Shown: positions 1 through 10,934, numbered from the stretch's first letter. The stretch: DNA of 64,000 nt from Streptomyces venezuelae (GCF_008642375.1 NZ_CP029194.1:4588001-4652000), one strand, 5' to 3'. The notes: a model not told the origin generated them from the sequence alone. A program made the numbers and translations.

Positions 1-2
1 GC

Positions 3-1127
3 TGGGTGTCGAAGATGGAGCGGGGCCTGATCGAGCTGGACCGGGTCGGGCTGCTCAACCAGGTGGCCGCCGAGCTGCACGTCCACCCGAACGACCTGAT
101 CGGACGCCCGTACAGCAGCTCGCCCGACGACAACCAGTGGCAGATCGCGGCCTCGTCGATCCTGCGCGAGCTGCGCCGCTACGACCTCGCCCCCGTCTTC
201 GACGGGACGCCGAGGCCGGCGCCGCAGCTGTGGCGGGAGGTGACGCGGCTCCACCGGCTCCGGGACACCGCCTCCAACGTGGCGATCCTCCGCGTCCTGC
301 CCGACCTGTTCCGCGAGGCCCGCGCCCTGGCCGAGGCGTCGGAGGGGTACGAGCGGGAGGAGGCGTACGCGATCTACGCGGTGTGCTGCAAGTTCGCCCA
401 CACCGCCGCCCACTCCCTCGGCCACCCCGAACTGGTCGCGATGGCCTGCGAGCGGGCCGCGTGGTCGGCCCGCCTCTCCGGGGACCCTGTACTGCCCGCG
501 GTCGCGGACTGGATGCGGGTCTGGGACATGTGGGCGACGGCCGACTGGGCGGACGCGCTGACGCTCTCGGACAAGGCGATCGGGTCAGTGCAGCGGGCGT
601 ACGAGCACGGCGACCCGCTGGCCGTACGGGCCTGGGGTACCCTCCAGCTCCGGGCGGCGGTCTCGGCCGCCCGCGCCGGTCGCGCGTCGGAGGCCGAGGC
701 CCGGATCGGGTACGCGAAGGACGCAGCCGAGCGGTTGGACTCGTACGCCGGAGTGCCGGTGTACGACCGGCACTCGCTGACGTTCTCCGCCGGGAACGTA
801 CAGATCCACGCGATCAGCGTGGCCCTGGAGATGGGCGAGCAGGGCAAGGCCCTGGAGATAAACCGCCGCACCAGCCCGGAGCTGGTGGGCGCGCTCCCCA
901 ACTCCCGTCAGGGGCACCACCACATGGACATCGCACGGGCCTGGCTGTGGGACGGCAACCGGGACAAGGCCCTCGTCGAGCTGGAGACCGCCGAGCGGAT
1001 CGCACCCCAGCTCGTACGGAACCACCCCATCGCCCGCTCCACGCTCCGGAGCATCGTCTACACCGAACGGGCAGCCACGCGTGAGAAGTTGCGGCGCATG
1101 TCCGACCGCTTTCACCTGGACGGATAG
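3..1127 (+). CDS. XRE-family regulator with TPR-like C-terminus, 5' end outside window
   Basis: The open frame already runs at the first bases. Its first residues, WVSKMERG, are the recognition-helix end of a Cro/CI-type helix-turn-helix as found in Streptomyces XRE proteins, so the true start lies left of the window and the GTG at 6 is probably internal. The remaining ~370 residues are alpha-helical, alanine- and arginine-rich repeats like the TPR-type sensor half of this family (for example the ACERAAWSARLSGD and AERIAPQLV segments). It is likely a DNA-binding regulator that senses a ligand or partner through the TPR half. It lies upstream of the accessory operon on the same strand and may control it; that is inference. 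No enzyme motif is visible. Confidence 0.8.
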   Translation, partial: WVSKMERGLIELDRVGLLNQVAAELHVHPNDLIGRPYSSSPDDNQWQIAASSILRELRRYDLAPVFDGTPRPAPQLWREVTRLHRLRDTASNVAILRVLPDLFREARALAEASEGYEREEAYAIYAVCCKFAHTAAHSLGHPELVAMACERAAWSARLSGDPVLPAVADWMRVWDMWATADWADALTLSDKAIGSVQRAYEHGDPLAVRAWGTLQLRAAVSAARAGRASEAEARIGYAKDAAERLDSYAGVPVYDRHSLTFSAGNVQIHAISVALEMGEQGKALEINRRTSPELVGALPNSRQGHHHMDIARAWLWDGNRDKALVELETAERIAPQLVRNHPIARSTLRSIVYTERAATREKLRRMSDRFHLDG

Positions 1128-1182
1128 GGGTCGTATTCCTCCGGCTCATATTCGGGGCCCCGACCGTCCCTAACTTCGGGGC

Positions 1183-1629
1183 ATGACCGGACGACGCACA
1201 CCTCATCTACCTTCACAGGGAGCGGAGTTACGCACGGCGGCTCCCTTCGTGCCCCGGCTCGGTGACCTCGCCGCCGACACCGCCCACAGCGGTCGTGTCG
1301 GCGTCGTGGTCACCCTCCCCGGCGAGGACTCCGCCACCACCTACCACCTGCGCCTGCCCGACGGCGGACCCACCTGGTCCGCCCCGGCGGACGGCTCCAC
1401 TCTGCTCCCGGTGCCCGCGCAGATCACGCACACCACCCTGCTGCCCAGCGGGGGCGCGGTCTACGACCCGCGCACCCACCAGGGCTCGGTGCCCGTCGTG
1501 TTCCACTTCACGGACGGATCGATCAGTGAGGGCGCTCTCGTCCTCACCTCGATGGAGCTGGAACGGCTGTACGCCCAGATCGGCCGCCTCCTCGTCAGCC
1601 ACGAGAAGGCCACCGGTGACCTCGAATGA
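1183..1629 (+). CDS. conserved-type hypothetical protein, 148 aa
   Basis: ATG start about 55 bases after the regulator. No ribosome binding site is obvious and the gene may be leaderless. Residues ~22-60 (PRLGDLAADTAHSGRVGVVV...YHLRLP) recall a short Streptomyces domain that reads roughly PRxGxLAxDT..GRVGxV....YxLRP and occurs in small proteins next to XRE regulators. The C-terminal third contains VFHFTDGSISEGALVLTSMELERL. No signal peptide or membrane segment. The function is unknown. It overlaps the next small gene by four bases (ATGA), so the two are probably translationally coupled. Confidence 0.6.
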   Translation: MTGRRTPHLPSQGAELRTAAPFVPRLGDLAADTAHSGRVGVVVTLPGEDSATTYHLRLPDGGPTWSAPADGSTLLPVPAQITHTTLLPSGGAVYDPRTHQGSVPVVFHFTDGSISEGALVLTSMELERLYAQIGRLLVSHEKATGDLE

Positions 1630-1853
1630 GCAGGTCCCGCCACCGCCGGCCCACCGCTCGCGCTCTCGCTACCTCCCGCGTACGGGCTGATCGCAGCAGC
1701 CGGTGCGCCCTGACGTTCCTCGCTCTCGCCGGCCTGGCCGGGCCCGCCTGGGCCCTGCGGTCCCACGCCGACCAGCTCCTCGCCTCCGCAGGCCACAGGG
1801 CTGCCGTGGCTGTGCCGGACGCGCTTCCGCTCCCTCACGCCACCGACCGCTGA
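1626..1853 (+). CDS. small basic hypothetical protein, 75 aa
   Basis: Starts inside the stop of the previous gene (ATGA overlap), the best evidence that it is translated. The N-terminal 27 residues are very basic. A hydrophobic stretch follows at ~27-43 (CALTFLALAGLAGPAW), so a membrane anchor or signal-like segment is possible, and the rest is alanine-rich. I recognise no family. Base composition fits either coding or spurious GC-rich sequence, so confidence is limited. Confidence 0.4.
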   Translation: MSRSRHRRPTARALATSRVRADRSSRCALTFLALAGLAGPAWALRSHADQLLASAGHRAAVAVPDALPLPHATDR

Positions 1854-1856
1854 ACG

Positions 1857-1927
1857 GCCCTCCGCCGAGGAGACCCGGAGCTTCCCCGTACCGCTCCCGC
1901 ACCCCTCGGCGGAGGGCGACCAGCCAC
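1857..1927 (+). promoter_or_regulatory. long inverted repeat in the leader of the AspH-LOG operon
   Basis: A perfect 14-base arm at 1857-1870 (GCCCTCCGCCGAGG) is matched by its reverse complement at 1914-1927, with 43 bases between. It starts right after the stop of the 75-aa gene and ends 30 bases before the start of the oxygenase gene. It could be a terminator of the small upstream genes, an attenuator, or the closing stem of a folded leader. There is no T-run after it. Confidence 0.45.
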
Positions 1928-1957
1928 GTACCTTCCGACACGCGAAAGGTGAATCCG

Positions 1958-2788
1958 ATGGACACCTTGACCGCCCTTGCCGGGCAGATCGCCCAGCTCG
2001 ACGCCGTCGACCCCGCTCAGCTGGAGCGGCTGCGCCACGAGGCCCTGACGGCCCAGGCGCCCTGGAAGGCCGAGTACAGCGCCTACCAGTCGGGAGGCTG
2101 GTGGACGACGTCGCTGATGAACGCGTCCGGCGACGCCGCCGACGTGACGATCGGCGACTGCGCGGCCAGGCCGACCGACCTGCTGACGCGGATGCCGGCC
2201 ACCGCCGCCCTGCTGACCGAACTCGGCCTGAACTACATGTGGGTGCGGCTCGCCCGGCTGGAGCCCAACGCCTTCCTGTGGGAACACCGCGACTACGACG
2301 AGCTCGACCAGGTCGAGCGGCACCGGCTGCACATCCCCCTGCACACCAACAAGTCGGCGTTCCTCGTCGCCGGCGGCACCAAGGTCCACATGACCGGCGG
2401 GCGGATCTGGCGGCTGACGCCGACGTACGCCCACGGGGTGTGCAACCTGCTCGGGCCGGACCGGATCCACCTGATCGCCGACGTGTACGTCGACGACGCC
2501 TATCGGCGCCTGGCCCGCCGGCCTTCGCTGCACCCCGGCTCCGCCGAGCCGCTGCCCTCGGCCGACGCGGCGGTGCTCGCCGAGCGGCTCCAGGCCGCCC
2601 GTGGCATGGCTGGCCTCGGCTACACGGACGCGGCCGAGCGGATGCTGCTGCGGCTCTTCTACACGTACGCATTGCCCGAGGGCGCGGTCTACGACCTGAT
2701 CGCGGAGCTGCATACCTCGCTCGGCGACGAGGAGGCCACCACGCGCTGGACGACCGCCAAGCGCCGCCTCCTCGCCCTCACGGCCTGA
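1958..2788 (+). CDS. aspartyl/asparaginyl beta-hydroxylase-like Fe(II)/2-oxoglutarate oxygenase
   Basis: Protein of 276 aa. I chose the ATG at 1958, preceded by GAAAGGTG, because the upstream part of the open frame covers the inverted repeat and reads as non-coding. The motifs fit the AspH family double-stranded beta-helix: LWEHRDY supplies the H-x-D metal pair, HIPLHTNKSAF lies in the core, and YAHGVCN supplies the distal His, followed by R-I-H-L-I for 2-oxoglutarate. In this family the enzyme hydroxylates Asp/Asn side chains of proteins, free amino acids or carrier-bound substrates. It is the first gene of a five-gene run with LOG, phosphoribosyltransferase and HAD enzymes, so a small-molecule substrate is more likely than a protein. 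The C-terminal ~80 residues are helical and of unknown role. Confidence 0.75.
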   Translation: MDTLTALAGQIAQLDAVDPAQLERLRHEALTAQAPWKAEYSAYQSGGWWTTSLMNASGDAADVTIGDCAARPTDLLTRMPATAALLTELGLNYMWVRLARLEPNAFLWEHRDYDELDQVERHRLHIPLHTNKSAFLVAGGTKVHMTGGRIWRLTPTYAHGVCNLLGPDRIHLIADVYVDDAYRRLARRPSLHPGSAEPLPSADAAVLAERLQAARGMAGLGYTDAAERMLLRLFYTYALPEGAVYDLIAELHTSLGDEEATTRWTTAKRRLLALTA

Positions 2789-2829
2789 CCGCCACGCCCC
2801 ACACGCCGGAATCCGATCGGAGGACGCAC

Positions 2830-3702
2830 GTGCCCACCCTGCACCTGGCGGAACTCACCTTCGCCAACCGCCCCGCTCAGCTCCCGCTGCTGTCCCGGCT
2901 CGCCGACACCCTGGCCACCTCCCCGGCCGTCACGCACCTGATGGTGCGTGGGTCGCTGGCCCACGGAACGGCCGACCGTCTCTCTGACGTCGACTTCGTC
3001 GTCGGAGTCCAGGACGCCGACCTGCCCGCTTTCGTCGAGGCCCTGGACGACCTGATGTCCGTCGAGGCCGGCGCCCTGCTGCCCGGCTGGCGCGACACGA
3101 TCGTCGCCGACCTCGGCGGCGTCGGCATGGTCTTCCTAGTCCCGGACGAGGGGTACCTGCACCAGATCGACCTCTACGTGGCGCCCGCGTCTCGCGTCCC
3201 GCGCCTGCGGGCCACGGTCGCCACTGCCGTACTCCTCGACCGGGAGCCGGCACTCGTCCCGGCCGAGGGGACGGCGGTCGCCGAGCGGTTCGCGGCCGAG
3301 TTTCTCGCCCGGCCCCGTACGTGCGCCGAGCTGCTCATCGAGCACCTGGTGCTGGCCGTCCTGCTGCACAAGCGCATCAAGCGCGGCCAGCGGTTCGTCG
3401 CGTACTCCGAGTGGCACCGCCTCCACACGGCCACGAAGGACCTGATCAAGACCGCGCTGGTCCCCACCTCGCGGTTCTGGGGCTGGTACCAGCTGCGCGA
3501 GGAGATCGCCCTCACCCCGATCGGCCGGGCCTGCCTCGGCGACCTGGAGGCGGCGATCGGTGGACCGGCCGTCCCCCTCGCCACCGACGTCGACGCGGCT
3601 GTCGAGCGGACGCTCGCCCTGGTCGAGCGGGTCTGCCCCGAGGCCCTGAGGGGGCTGGAGGACGCCGTCCTGGCGTACCGCACGTACCTGGAGCAGATGT
3701 GA
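2830..3702 (+). CDS. minimal nucleotidyltransferase-fold protein, 290 aa
   Basis: GTG start with a good ribosome site (CGGAGGAC, 7 bases away). Residues ~41-58 give the pol-beta-type signature GSLAHGTADRLSDVDFVV: the G-S motif, then the D-x-D pair that binds metal and nucleotide. A third acidic strand occurs near QIDLYVAP. The C-terminal half is helical (HLVLAVLLHKRIKRGQRFVAYSEWHRLH), as in aminoglycoside-type or MNT-like nucleotidyltransferases. It may transfer a nucleotidyl group to an amine or hydroxyl of a small molecule. Within the operon it could activate or tag the product, or serve in resistance. It overlaps the next gene by four bases. Confidence 0.7.
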   Translation: MPTLHLAELTFANRPAQLPLLSRLADTLATSPAVTHLMVRGSLAHGTADRLSDVDFVVGVQDADLPAFVEALDDLMSVEAGALLPGWRDTIVADLGGVGMVFLVPDEGYLHQIDLYVAPASRVPRLRATVATAVLLDREPALVPAEGTAVAERFAAEFLARPRTCAELLIEHLVLAVLLHKRIKRGQRFVAYSEWHRLHTATKDLIKTALVPTSRFWGWYQLREEIALTPIGRACLGDLEAAIGGPAVPLATDVDAAVERTLALVERVCPEALRGLEDAVLAYRTYLEQM

Positions 3703-4307
3703 ACGGGCTCCACCTCGCGGGTTCGGCCACCGGCCGGGCCCGCGAGGGCCGGACCGCCGTCTTCTTCGGCGGGGTCCGCCCCACCTCCGCCGAGGAGGAG
3801 AAGCTGGCCGAGGAGATCGGCCAGGCCCTGGCCCAGGCGGGATACCAGCTCCTACACGGCGGCTACAACGGCCTGATGGAAGCCGCCGCGCGCGGGGCTT
3901 CCTCCGAAGGAGTCCCGGTAACCGCGGTGACCCTCATCGACAAGCGCGACGAGTGGGGCGCGTTCAACCCGTACGCCACCACGTCCGTCCACCTGCCCGA
4001 CCTCGGCGCCCGGCTCAACCACTACCTGGACCACGCCGACCTCGTCGTCGCCATGGGCGGAGGAGTCGGCACCCTCCACGAGCTGACCGCCGCCATGTAC
4101 TACGCGACCACCATCCGGCCCATACCGATCTTCCTTGCAGGGGCCGCCGCGCTGCGCCTGCTCGCCTTCCTGCGCGAGGAGAAGTGGCTGTACGAGACCT
4201 CGACCCGGCCCCTCGGCTTCCTCAGCACCGCCGAGTCCGCCGACGCCTTCCGCGACCACCTCGCCGCTCCCGGCGTGTTCGACACCGCACCGATCGGAGG
4301 AGCATGA
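3699..4307 (+). CDS. LOG-family nucleoside 5'-monophosphate phosphoribohydrolase-like protein
   Basis: GTG start overlapping the upstream stop; 202 aa. Rossmann-type fold of the LOG (lysine-decarboxylase-like, TIGR00730-type) family: an N-terminal AVFFGGVRPTS strand, YQLLHGGYNGLMEAAARGA, and the catalytic-loop variant GGGVGTLHELTAAM in place of the usual PGGxGTxxE. Family members cleave the N-glycosidic bond of nucleoside monophosphates, releasing base and ribose 5-phosphate, and relatives work in nucleoside natural-product pathways. Next to a phosphoribosyltransferase, it could take part in base exchange or base release. The first glycine in place of proline in the loop is a visible deviation. 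Confidence 0.72.
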   Translation: MNGLHLAGSATGRAREGRTAVFFGGVRPTSAEEEKLAEEIGQALAQAGYQLLHGGYNGLMEAAARGASSEGVPVTAVTLIDKRDEWGAFNPYATTSVHLPDLGARLNHYLDHADLVVAMGGGVGTLHELTAAMYYATTIRPIPIFLAGAAALRLLAFLREEKWLYETSTRPLGFLSTAESADAFRDHLAAPGVFDTAPIGGA

Positions 4308-4855
4308 CCACCAGCATGCGGCTGCCCGACCTCACCGTCCGGCTCGCCGAAACCGCCCTCGTCACCGCCCCCTTCCACCTCGCCGACGGCACGAGGCTCG
4401 ACAGCTACTTCGACGAGTACCGTCTGGCCGCCGACCCCGAGCTCCTGCGTGACACCGCCGCCGCCATGGCCGCCCTCGTCCCCACCGACGCCCAGCTCCT
4501 CGCCGGCATCGAACTCGGCGGCGTCCCCCTGGCCGTCGCGCTGTCCGCCGCCACCGGCCTGCCCGCCGTCTTCCTGCGCCGCCGTCCGAAGGGATACGGC
4601 TCCCGCCGGCAGATCGAAGGCGCGCCCTTCGCCGGCCGCCGGGCCGTCCTCGTCGACGACGTGGTCCGTTCCGGCGGACAGCTGCTCGCCATGGCCAGCA
4701 TCCTGCGGATCGCCGGTGCGCCGGTCAGCGACGCGCTGTGCGTGCTTGAGCGCCCGCTCGGCGGCCGAACGCTGCTGGCCGAACACCGCGTAGCGCTCCG
4801 CTCCCTGCTCTCCGAGGCCGACCTGCCTACACCCCGAAAGGATGAGGCCGAGTGA
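4304..4855 (+). CDS. phosphoribosyltransferase (orotate PRTase-like fold)
   Basis: ATG start with GGAGGAGC just upstream and an ATGA overlap with the LOG gene; 183 aa. The PRPP-binding loop is clear: RRAVLVDDVVRSGGQLL, with the two adjacent Asp residues of type I PRTases. LLAGIELGGVPLAVALS and AVFLRRRPKGYGSRRQIEG supply the other expected loops of an orotate-PRTase-like enzyme. It joins a base to PRPP or releases it. The genomic pyrE is normally elsewhere, so this is more likely a dedicated enzyme making or breaking the nucleotide handled by its LOG-type and HAD neighbours. Confidence 0.78.
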   Translation: MTTSMRLPDLTVRLAETALVTAPFHLADGTRLDSYFDEYRLAADPELLRDTAAAMAALVPTDAQLLAGIELGGVPLAVALSAATGLPAVFLRRRPKGYGSRRQIEGAPFAGRRAVLVDDVVRSGGQLLAMASILRIAGAPVSDALCVLERPLGGRTLLAEHRVALRSLLSEADLPTPRKDEAE

Positions 4856-5505
4856 AGCGGGCCGTGCTGTTCGACCTCGACGGCGTCCTCGTCGACAGCC
4901 GTCACGCCCAACTCGCCACCCTGGCGGGCTTCGCCACCTCCGCACTCGGCCGGCGCATCACCGTCGCCGACCTGCCGGCCGAGGCCGCGACCACCCCGCG
5001 CGAGCACGTCCTCGCCGAACTCGGATACGCCGGAGCGATCAACCAGGACAGCTGGGACGCGGCGACGGCCACCGCCACCCTCACCGCCGAGGTGTTCCCG
5101 TTCGTGGCCGACACGCTCGCCGCGCTCCGCGCCGCCGACGTCGGCACCGGCATCGTGACCCTGCGAAACCGTCAGCGGGTCAACTGGCTGCTGCCACCCG
5201 GCATCCTCGACCTGATCGACGTCGTCATCTGCTACGAGGACGCGACGCCGAAGCCCGCGGCCGACGGTCTCCTGCTCGCCCTCGACAAGCTCGGCGTGAC
5301 GCCCGGCGACGCCGTGTTCGTCGGCGACATGGAGTCCGACATGCACGCGGCACGGGCCGCCGGCGTGACCCCGATCGGCTCCGGCTGGGGCTTCTCCGGC
5401 CCGTCGACACTCACCCGGGCCGGCGCCGTCGCCGTACTCCCCCACGCCGACGACCTCGCCGGGACGCTCCTGTCCCTGACAGGCACCGGGCCTCGGGGCA
5501 CATAA
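4852..5505 (+). CDS. HAD-superfamily phosphatase (phosphoglycolate phosphatase-like)
   Basis: GTG start overlapping the PRTase stop by four bases; 217 aa. Motif I is LFDLDGVLVDS (nucleophile and acid-base Asp), motif II is the Thr in GIVTLRN, motif III is the Lys in ATPKPAADG, and motif IV is FVGDMESDMHAARAAGV. This is the subfamily I architecture with a helical cap at residues ~17-90. It probably dephosphorylates a sugar phosphate or a nucleotide made by the preceding enzymes. It is the last gene before the folded leader of the synthetase gene, and the operon may continue into it. Confidence 0.82.
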   Translation: MKRAVLFDLDGVLVDSRHAQLATLAGFATSALGRRITVADLPAEAATTPREHVLAELGYAGAINQDSWDAATATATLTAEVFPFVADTLAALRAADVGTGIVTLRNRQRVNWLLPPGILDLIDVVICYEDATPKPAADGLLLALDKLGVTPGDAVFVGDMESDMHAARAAGVTPIGSGWGFSGPSTLTRAGAVAVLPHADDLAGTLLSLTGTGPRGT

Positions 5506-5519
5506 ATCCAGGCGATCTT

Positions 5520-5610
5520 GACTCCGGACCCGCTACGCTGGGTGGCGCAGTCACAGCGGACCGTTGCGTCCGGTGTCGGCTGCGCCACCTCAAGCGACGG
5601 ATCTGGAGTC
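5520..5610 (+). promoter_or_regulatory. multi-stem leader structure upstream of the AlaRS gene
   Basis: Three nested stems fit one fold. The outer stem is 5520-5531 with 5599-5610 (11 of 12 pairs, one a G-U). The middle stem is the perfect 10-base GGTGGCGCAG at 5541-5550 with 5580-5589. The apical hairpin is CGGAC at 5557-5561 with GTCCG at 5568-5572. It begins 14 bases after the HAD stop and ends ~135 bases before the AlaRS start. It may be a cis-regulatory RNA of the synthetase. I could not place a T-box specifier loop or antiterminator, so no class is assigned. Confidence 0.5.
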
Positions 5611-5652
5611 ATGGTCTACACCGTGGGGGCGCGAGCTATCTGCGTCGAGCTG

Positions 5653-5683
5653 GAGAACTGAGAACCCCTCAGTCCCTGTTCTC
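5653..5683 (+). promoter_or_regulatory. second nested hairpin in the AlaRS leader
   Basis: The outer arms GAGAAC (5653-5658) and GTTCTC (5678-5683) enclose CTGAG (5658-5662) and CTCAG (5668-5672). It follows the large structure and precedes the AlaRS start by 64 bases, so it could be the expression-platform half of the leader. There is no T-run. Confidence 0.4.
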
Positions 5684-5747
5684 GGCCCGGCTCGGCGTGT
5701 GATCGACCCCCATCTCTCCACGACTCTTCCGTGAGGGCCACACCACC

Positions 5748-8402
<2,655 letters not shown>

Positions 8403-8410
8403 CGCCCGGT

Positions 8411-8439
8411 TGCCGGTGCCGCCGTAAGCGGCACCGGCA
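8411..8439 (+). terminator. bidirectional terminator between alaS and the GNAT gene
   Basis: Perfect 12-base stem, TGCCGGTGCCGC at 8411-8422 with 8428-8439 and a 5-base loop, filling the 44-base gap between two convergent genes. Confidence 0.75.
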
Positions 8440-8446
8440 CGCCACT

Positions 8447-8989
8447 TCACCCGCCGCGTCTGCCCGACGCCAGCTCCTTCAGGAGCACGACGCTCTCGTA
8501 ATTCGTCACGCCCCACCGCCAAGACCCGACGGGCGCGTAACCGCGCCTGCGGTACCAGCCGACCAGGTCAGCTGCCTGCGCAGACGTATCGATCACCACA
8601 TGCGCGGACCCGAGCGCGGCGATACGTTCCTCTGCCAGGGCCAGCAGCCGCTGCCCGAGCCCCGTCCCCCGGTACGCCGGATCCACCGCCAGCTGCCAGA
8701 ACGATCCCGCACCCACCGGAGCGGGATACCCCTCTGGTACGGAATACGGAGCCGCCACCGTCACCGACCCCACCAGTTCCGCACCCCGGACGGCGAGCCA
8801 GCACTCCCCGCCGCCCGCTCGGTACTCGGTGTCATGCACTGTCTGATACGAGGCGAAGAAGACCCGGCCCGCCGTAGCATGATCGGCATACGAGCGGTGA
8901 AGCAAGGCGGTCAGTTCTTCCATGGAGTCGTCGGCAGCAAGACGGCGCAGCCCGAAGCCCCTGGTCAAGACCCCTGTCCCTTCCTCCAT
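8447..8989 (-). CDS. GNAT-family N-acetyltransferase
   Basis: 180 aa on the minus strand. The acetyl-CoA site is typical: FWQLAVDPAYRGTGLGQRLLALAEE (beta-4 strand followed by the R-G-x-G-x-G loop). The final strand is GWYRRRGYAPVGSWRWG. The N-terminal part (LRRLAADDSMEELTALLHRSYA) is the usual first helix pair. It transfers an acetyl group to an unidentified amine. It converges on alaS and shares its terminator. Whether it belongs to the nucleotide operon functionally is open; acetylation could be a resistance step. Confidence 0.82.
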   Translation of the reverse strand: MEEGTGVLTRGFGLRRLAADDSMEELTALLHRSYADHATAGRVFFASYQTVHDTEYRAGGGECWLAVRGAELVGSVTVAAPYSVPEGYPAPVGAGSFWQLAVDPAYRGTGLGQRLLALAEERIAALGSAHVVIDTSAQAADLVGWYRRRGYAPVGSWRWGVTNYESVVLLKELASGRRGG

Positions 8990-9092
8990 GACCTACCACC
9001 CGCCGTGTTCCTTGATCGCGGTTGCGCTGCGACCCCCTAGACCCATATTGGAATAAAGTGGAACAAAGGGGGTCATTGACCGGGGAGGTCAG

Positions 9093-9956
9093 ATGGCTAC
9101 GAGCCTGGTGACCGAATACGGACCGAAGCAGTGGAAGGACATAGTCCATCGCGGGCAGCGGCTCGTCGGTACCGAGAGCACGGTCCAGTTCCAGCTGGGC
9201 GACATCGGCCTTGAGATGGTCCCTCTCCCGCCGAAGGGCAAGCGGCTGCCCATGAAGGCGTACAACATGCTGGCGGACTACGCCGACGAGGTCGGACTGA
9301 CGCGAGAGACGTTCGAGGGGTACCGGCTCGTCGCCGGCGCGTGGCCCAGGAAGCAGCGACAGAAGGACGTGTGCTGGACGGTCCACTCCATCCTCTCCCA
9401 CCGGCATGACCGCTTCGAGCTGATCCTCGACCCGCCGGTCCACCGTAAGACCGGCCGTCGTGAGTGGACCTGTGCTGGGGCCCAGCGCGCCGTGGGCTGG
9501 AAGACCGACGTTCCGGAAACCGAAGAGGAGCGCCTCCGGATAGTCGAGGATCTACTTGATGACGAGCAAGTGGCGGCGGCGGCAGTCGAGCGCGTCATGC
9601 GCCGGGAGACGGTGGCACGGCAAGTGGTCGAGAAGCCCGCTGTTCGCGAGTCTTTCAACCGGGCTCAGACGGAGCGGATAGTCGAGGCGCGAGAGCAGAC
9701 GAGGAAGCGCCCCGAGATCCGACGCATCAACGAGCAAGCGGAGGCCCTCTCCGTCCTACGCCTCTGCTCCGACTTCACCCACGGCATAGGCCGCGCTCTG
9801 CCCACCCTTCACGTTGCCGAGCTTTCCGAGGACGCGAAGGAATCGATCCGGGAAGGGCTCCAACGAGTCACCGCAGCCGTCTCGTGGACAGAGCACGCCC
9901 TGGACACAGGAAGCACCGACATGGACGCGGCCCTGGAACGGCTGCTCGCCGAGTAG
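9093..9956 (+). CDS. DUF6192-like protein, 287 aa
   Basis: ATG start with a strong site (CCGGGGAGGTC). The layout fits a Streptomyces family I recall as DUF6192: an N-terminal segment with YADEVGLTRETFEGYRLVAGAWP, a VCWTVHSILSHRHDRFELI block, a DPPVHRKTGRREWTCAGAQRAVGWK block, and a long helical second half with DDEQVAAAAVERVMRRETVARQ. Middle and end are rich in Glu, Arg and Ala and likely coiled-coil. Its biochemical role is unknown, but it resembles a DNA-associated or plasmid-type accessory protein. The upstream leader contains a GACCCCCT/AGGGGGTC inverted repeat near 9031-9076. Confidence 0.65.
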   Translation: MATSLVTEYGPKQWKDIVHRGQRLVGTESTVQFQLGDIGLEMVPLPPKGKRLPMKAYNMLADYADEVGLTRETFEGYRLVAGAWPRKQRQKDVCWTVHSILSHRHDRFELILDPPVHRKTGRREWTCAGAQRAVGWKTDVPETEEERLRIVEDLLDDEQVAAAAVERVMRRETVARQVVEKPAVRESFNRAQTERIVEAREQTRKRPEIRRINEQAEALSVLRLCSDFTHGIGRALPTLHVAELSEDAKESIREGLQRVTAAVSWTEHALDTGSTDMDAALERLLAE

Positions 9957-10120
9957 CGGGTGAAAGAAGGTCGATACCGAACAGAACGAGGAGGGGCCGA
10001 ATCAGGTCTGCCCTCCGCGCGCGGGGCGACGCAGACAGAACAAGATCGAAAGATCGACTGGAGGAGCCGACGAGACCAAGCGCGGAGGATGCTCGTCCAG
10101 TTCTCGAAGGATGAATAGCG

Positions 10121-10534
10121 ATGACCGCCCACCAGCCTGCTGAGCTGTCAGCACAGATGGTGAAAGACGCCCTGGACAGGGCCGGCACGCGAGGCTTGAC
10201 CTTTGACGAGCTGGTCGAGGATACGGGACTCACTTACTACCAGGTCAGGTACGGGATTTCCTTCCTCCGGGAGAGCCTCGCGGACCTGAAGGACTCAGAC
10301 GCCGTGTTCACGTACGACCCCCGGGAGCACGTGTACCGCATCGTGTACATCCCCGAGGTCGCGGAACTCTACGAGGTCTTCAGGCTGCAGGGGGAGGCCA
10401 CGCGAACTCTTCGGATGCTGGCAGGCACGGTAATCCCCCACTCCAAACTGGCGCGCACAAAGGCGGTACGTCTGATGCGCCGCCACCTGGAGGTCGTAGT
10501 CGAGGACGCCAAGGACCTCCTTGCACCAGTCTGA
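10121..10534 (+). CDS. RacP-like winged-helix protein
   Basis: 137 aa, ATG preceded by GAAGGATGAATAGCG. Residues ~8-60 read as a winged helix: VKDALDRAGTRGLTFDELVEDTGLTYYQVRYGISFLRE, then a wing with FTYDPREHVYRI. This matches small Streptomyces proteins annotated RacP. The C-terminal half (LQGEATRTLRMLAGTVIPHSKLAR) is helical. It is probably a DNA-binding protein of the element. It follows the DUF6192-like gene after 160 bases that contain no gene I would defend, and that pairing is common in accessory regions of the genus. Confidence 0.6.
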   Translation: MTAHQPAELSAQMVKDALDRAGTRGLTFDELVEDTGLTYYQVRYGISFLRESLADLKDSDAVFTYDPREHVYRIVYIPEVAELYEVFRLQGEATRTLRMLAGTVIPHSKLARTKAVRLMRRHLEVVVEDAKDLLAPV

Positions 10535-10592
10535 TCAAGAAGCAGCTGGTGCGACTCGTCGCGACGATTCCACGTCATCAGGAGGCCCACCA

Positions 10593-10934
10593 GTGACCGG
10601 CAGCCCAGGAAGACGCAGCGCCGACACCGCCCCGGCGGAGGCGCAAGAGTTCATCCGCCGGGGCCGTGCCCTGGCGGCGGAGGAGTGCGAAGCCCTGCTC
10701 CTGCTGGGTGACCTCATCAACCATGACTTCTCGGGCCGCAATGCCCGTGATCCCGAGTTCAAGGAGTTCGCCGCAGCGATCGGCATGACTCCCGCCGTCC
10801 TTGCCAGGTACACCGAGGTTGCCGCATTCTTCCCGCCCAAGAGCCGTCGCCCGGAGATGTCGTTCTCGTGGCACGAGAAGCTGATGGTCTTGCTGAAGCA
10901 GGCAGGGGAGCGGACCTCGGGTCCCGCGAGGTGA
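10593..10934 (+). CDS. hypothetical protein, 113 aa
   Basis: I chose the GTG at 10593 because AGGAGG lies 8 bases upstream; the longer frame from TTG at 10521 would overlap the RacP-like gene and has no such site. The protein is mostly helical: FIRRGRALAAEECEALLLLGDLIN, then AAAIGMTPAVLARYTEVAAFFP, then SWHEKLMVLLKQA. The middle segment could be a helix-turn-helix. I do not recognise the family. It is the last gene before the tRNA scar. Confidence 0.55.
   Translation: MTGSPGRRSADTAPAEAQEFIRRGRALAAEECEALLLLGDLINHDFSGRNARDPEFKEFAAAIGMTPAVLARYTEVAAFFPPKSRRPEMSFSWHEKLMVLLKQAGERTSGPAR

Noticed and set aside
5520..5610. T-box riboswitch for alaS
   Set aside because: GGGTGGC is suggestive, but no alanine specifier loop, no T-box bulge pairing with an ACCA end and no antiterminator alternative could be assigned.
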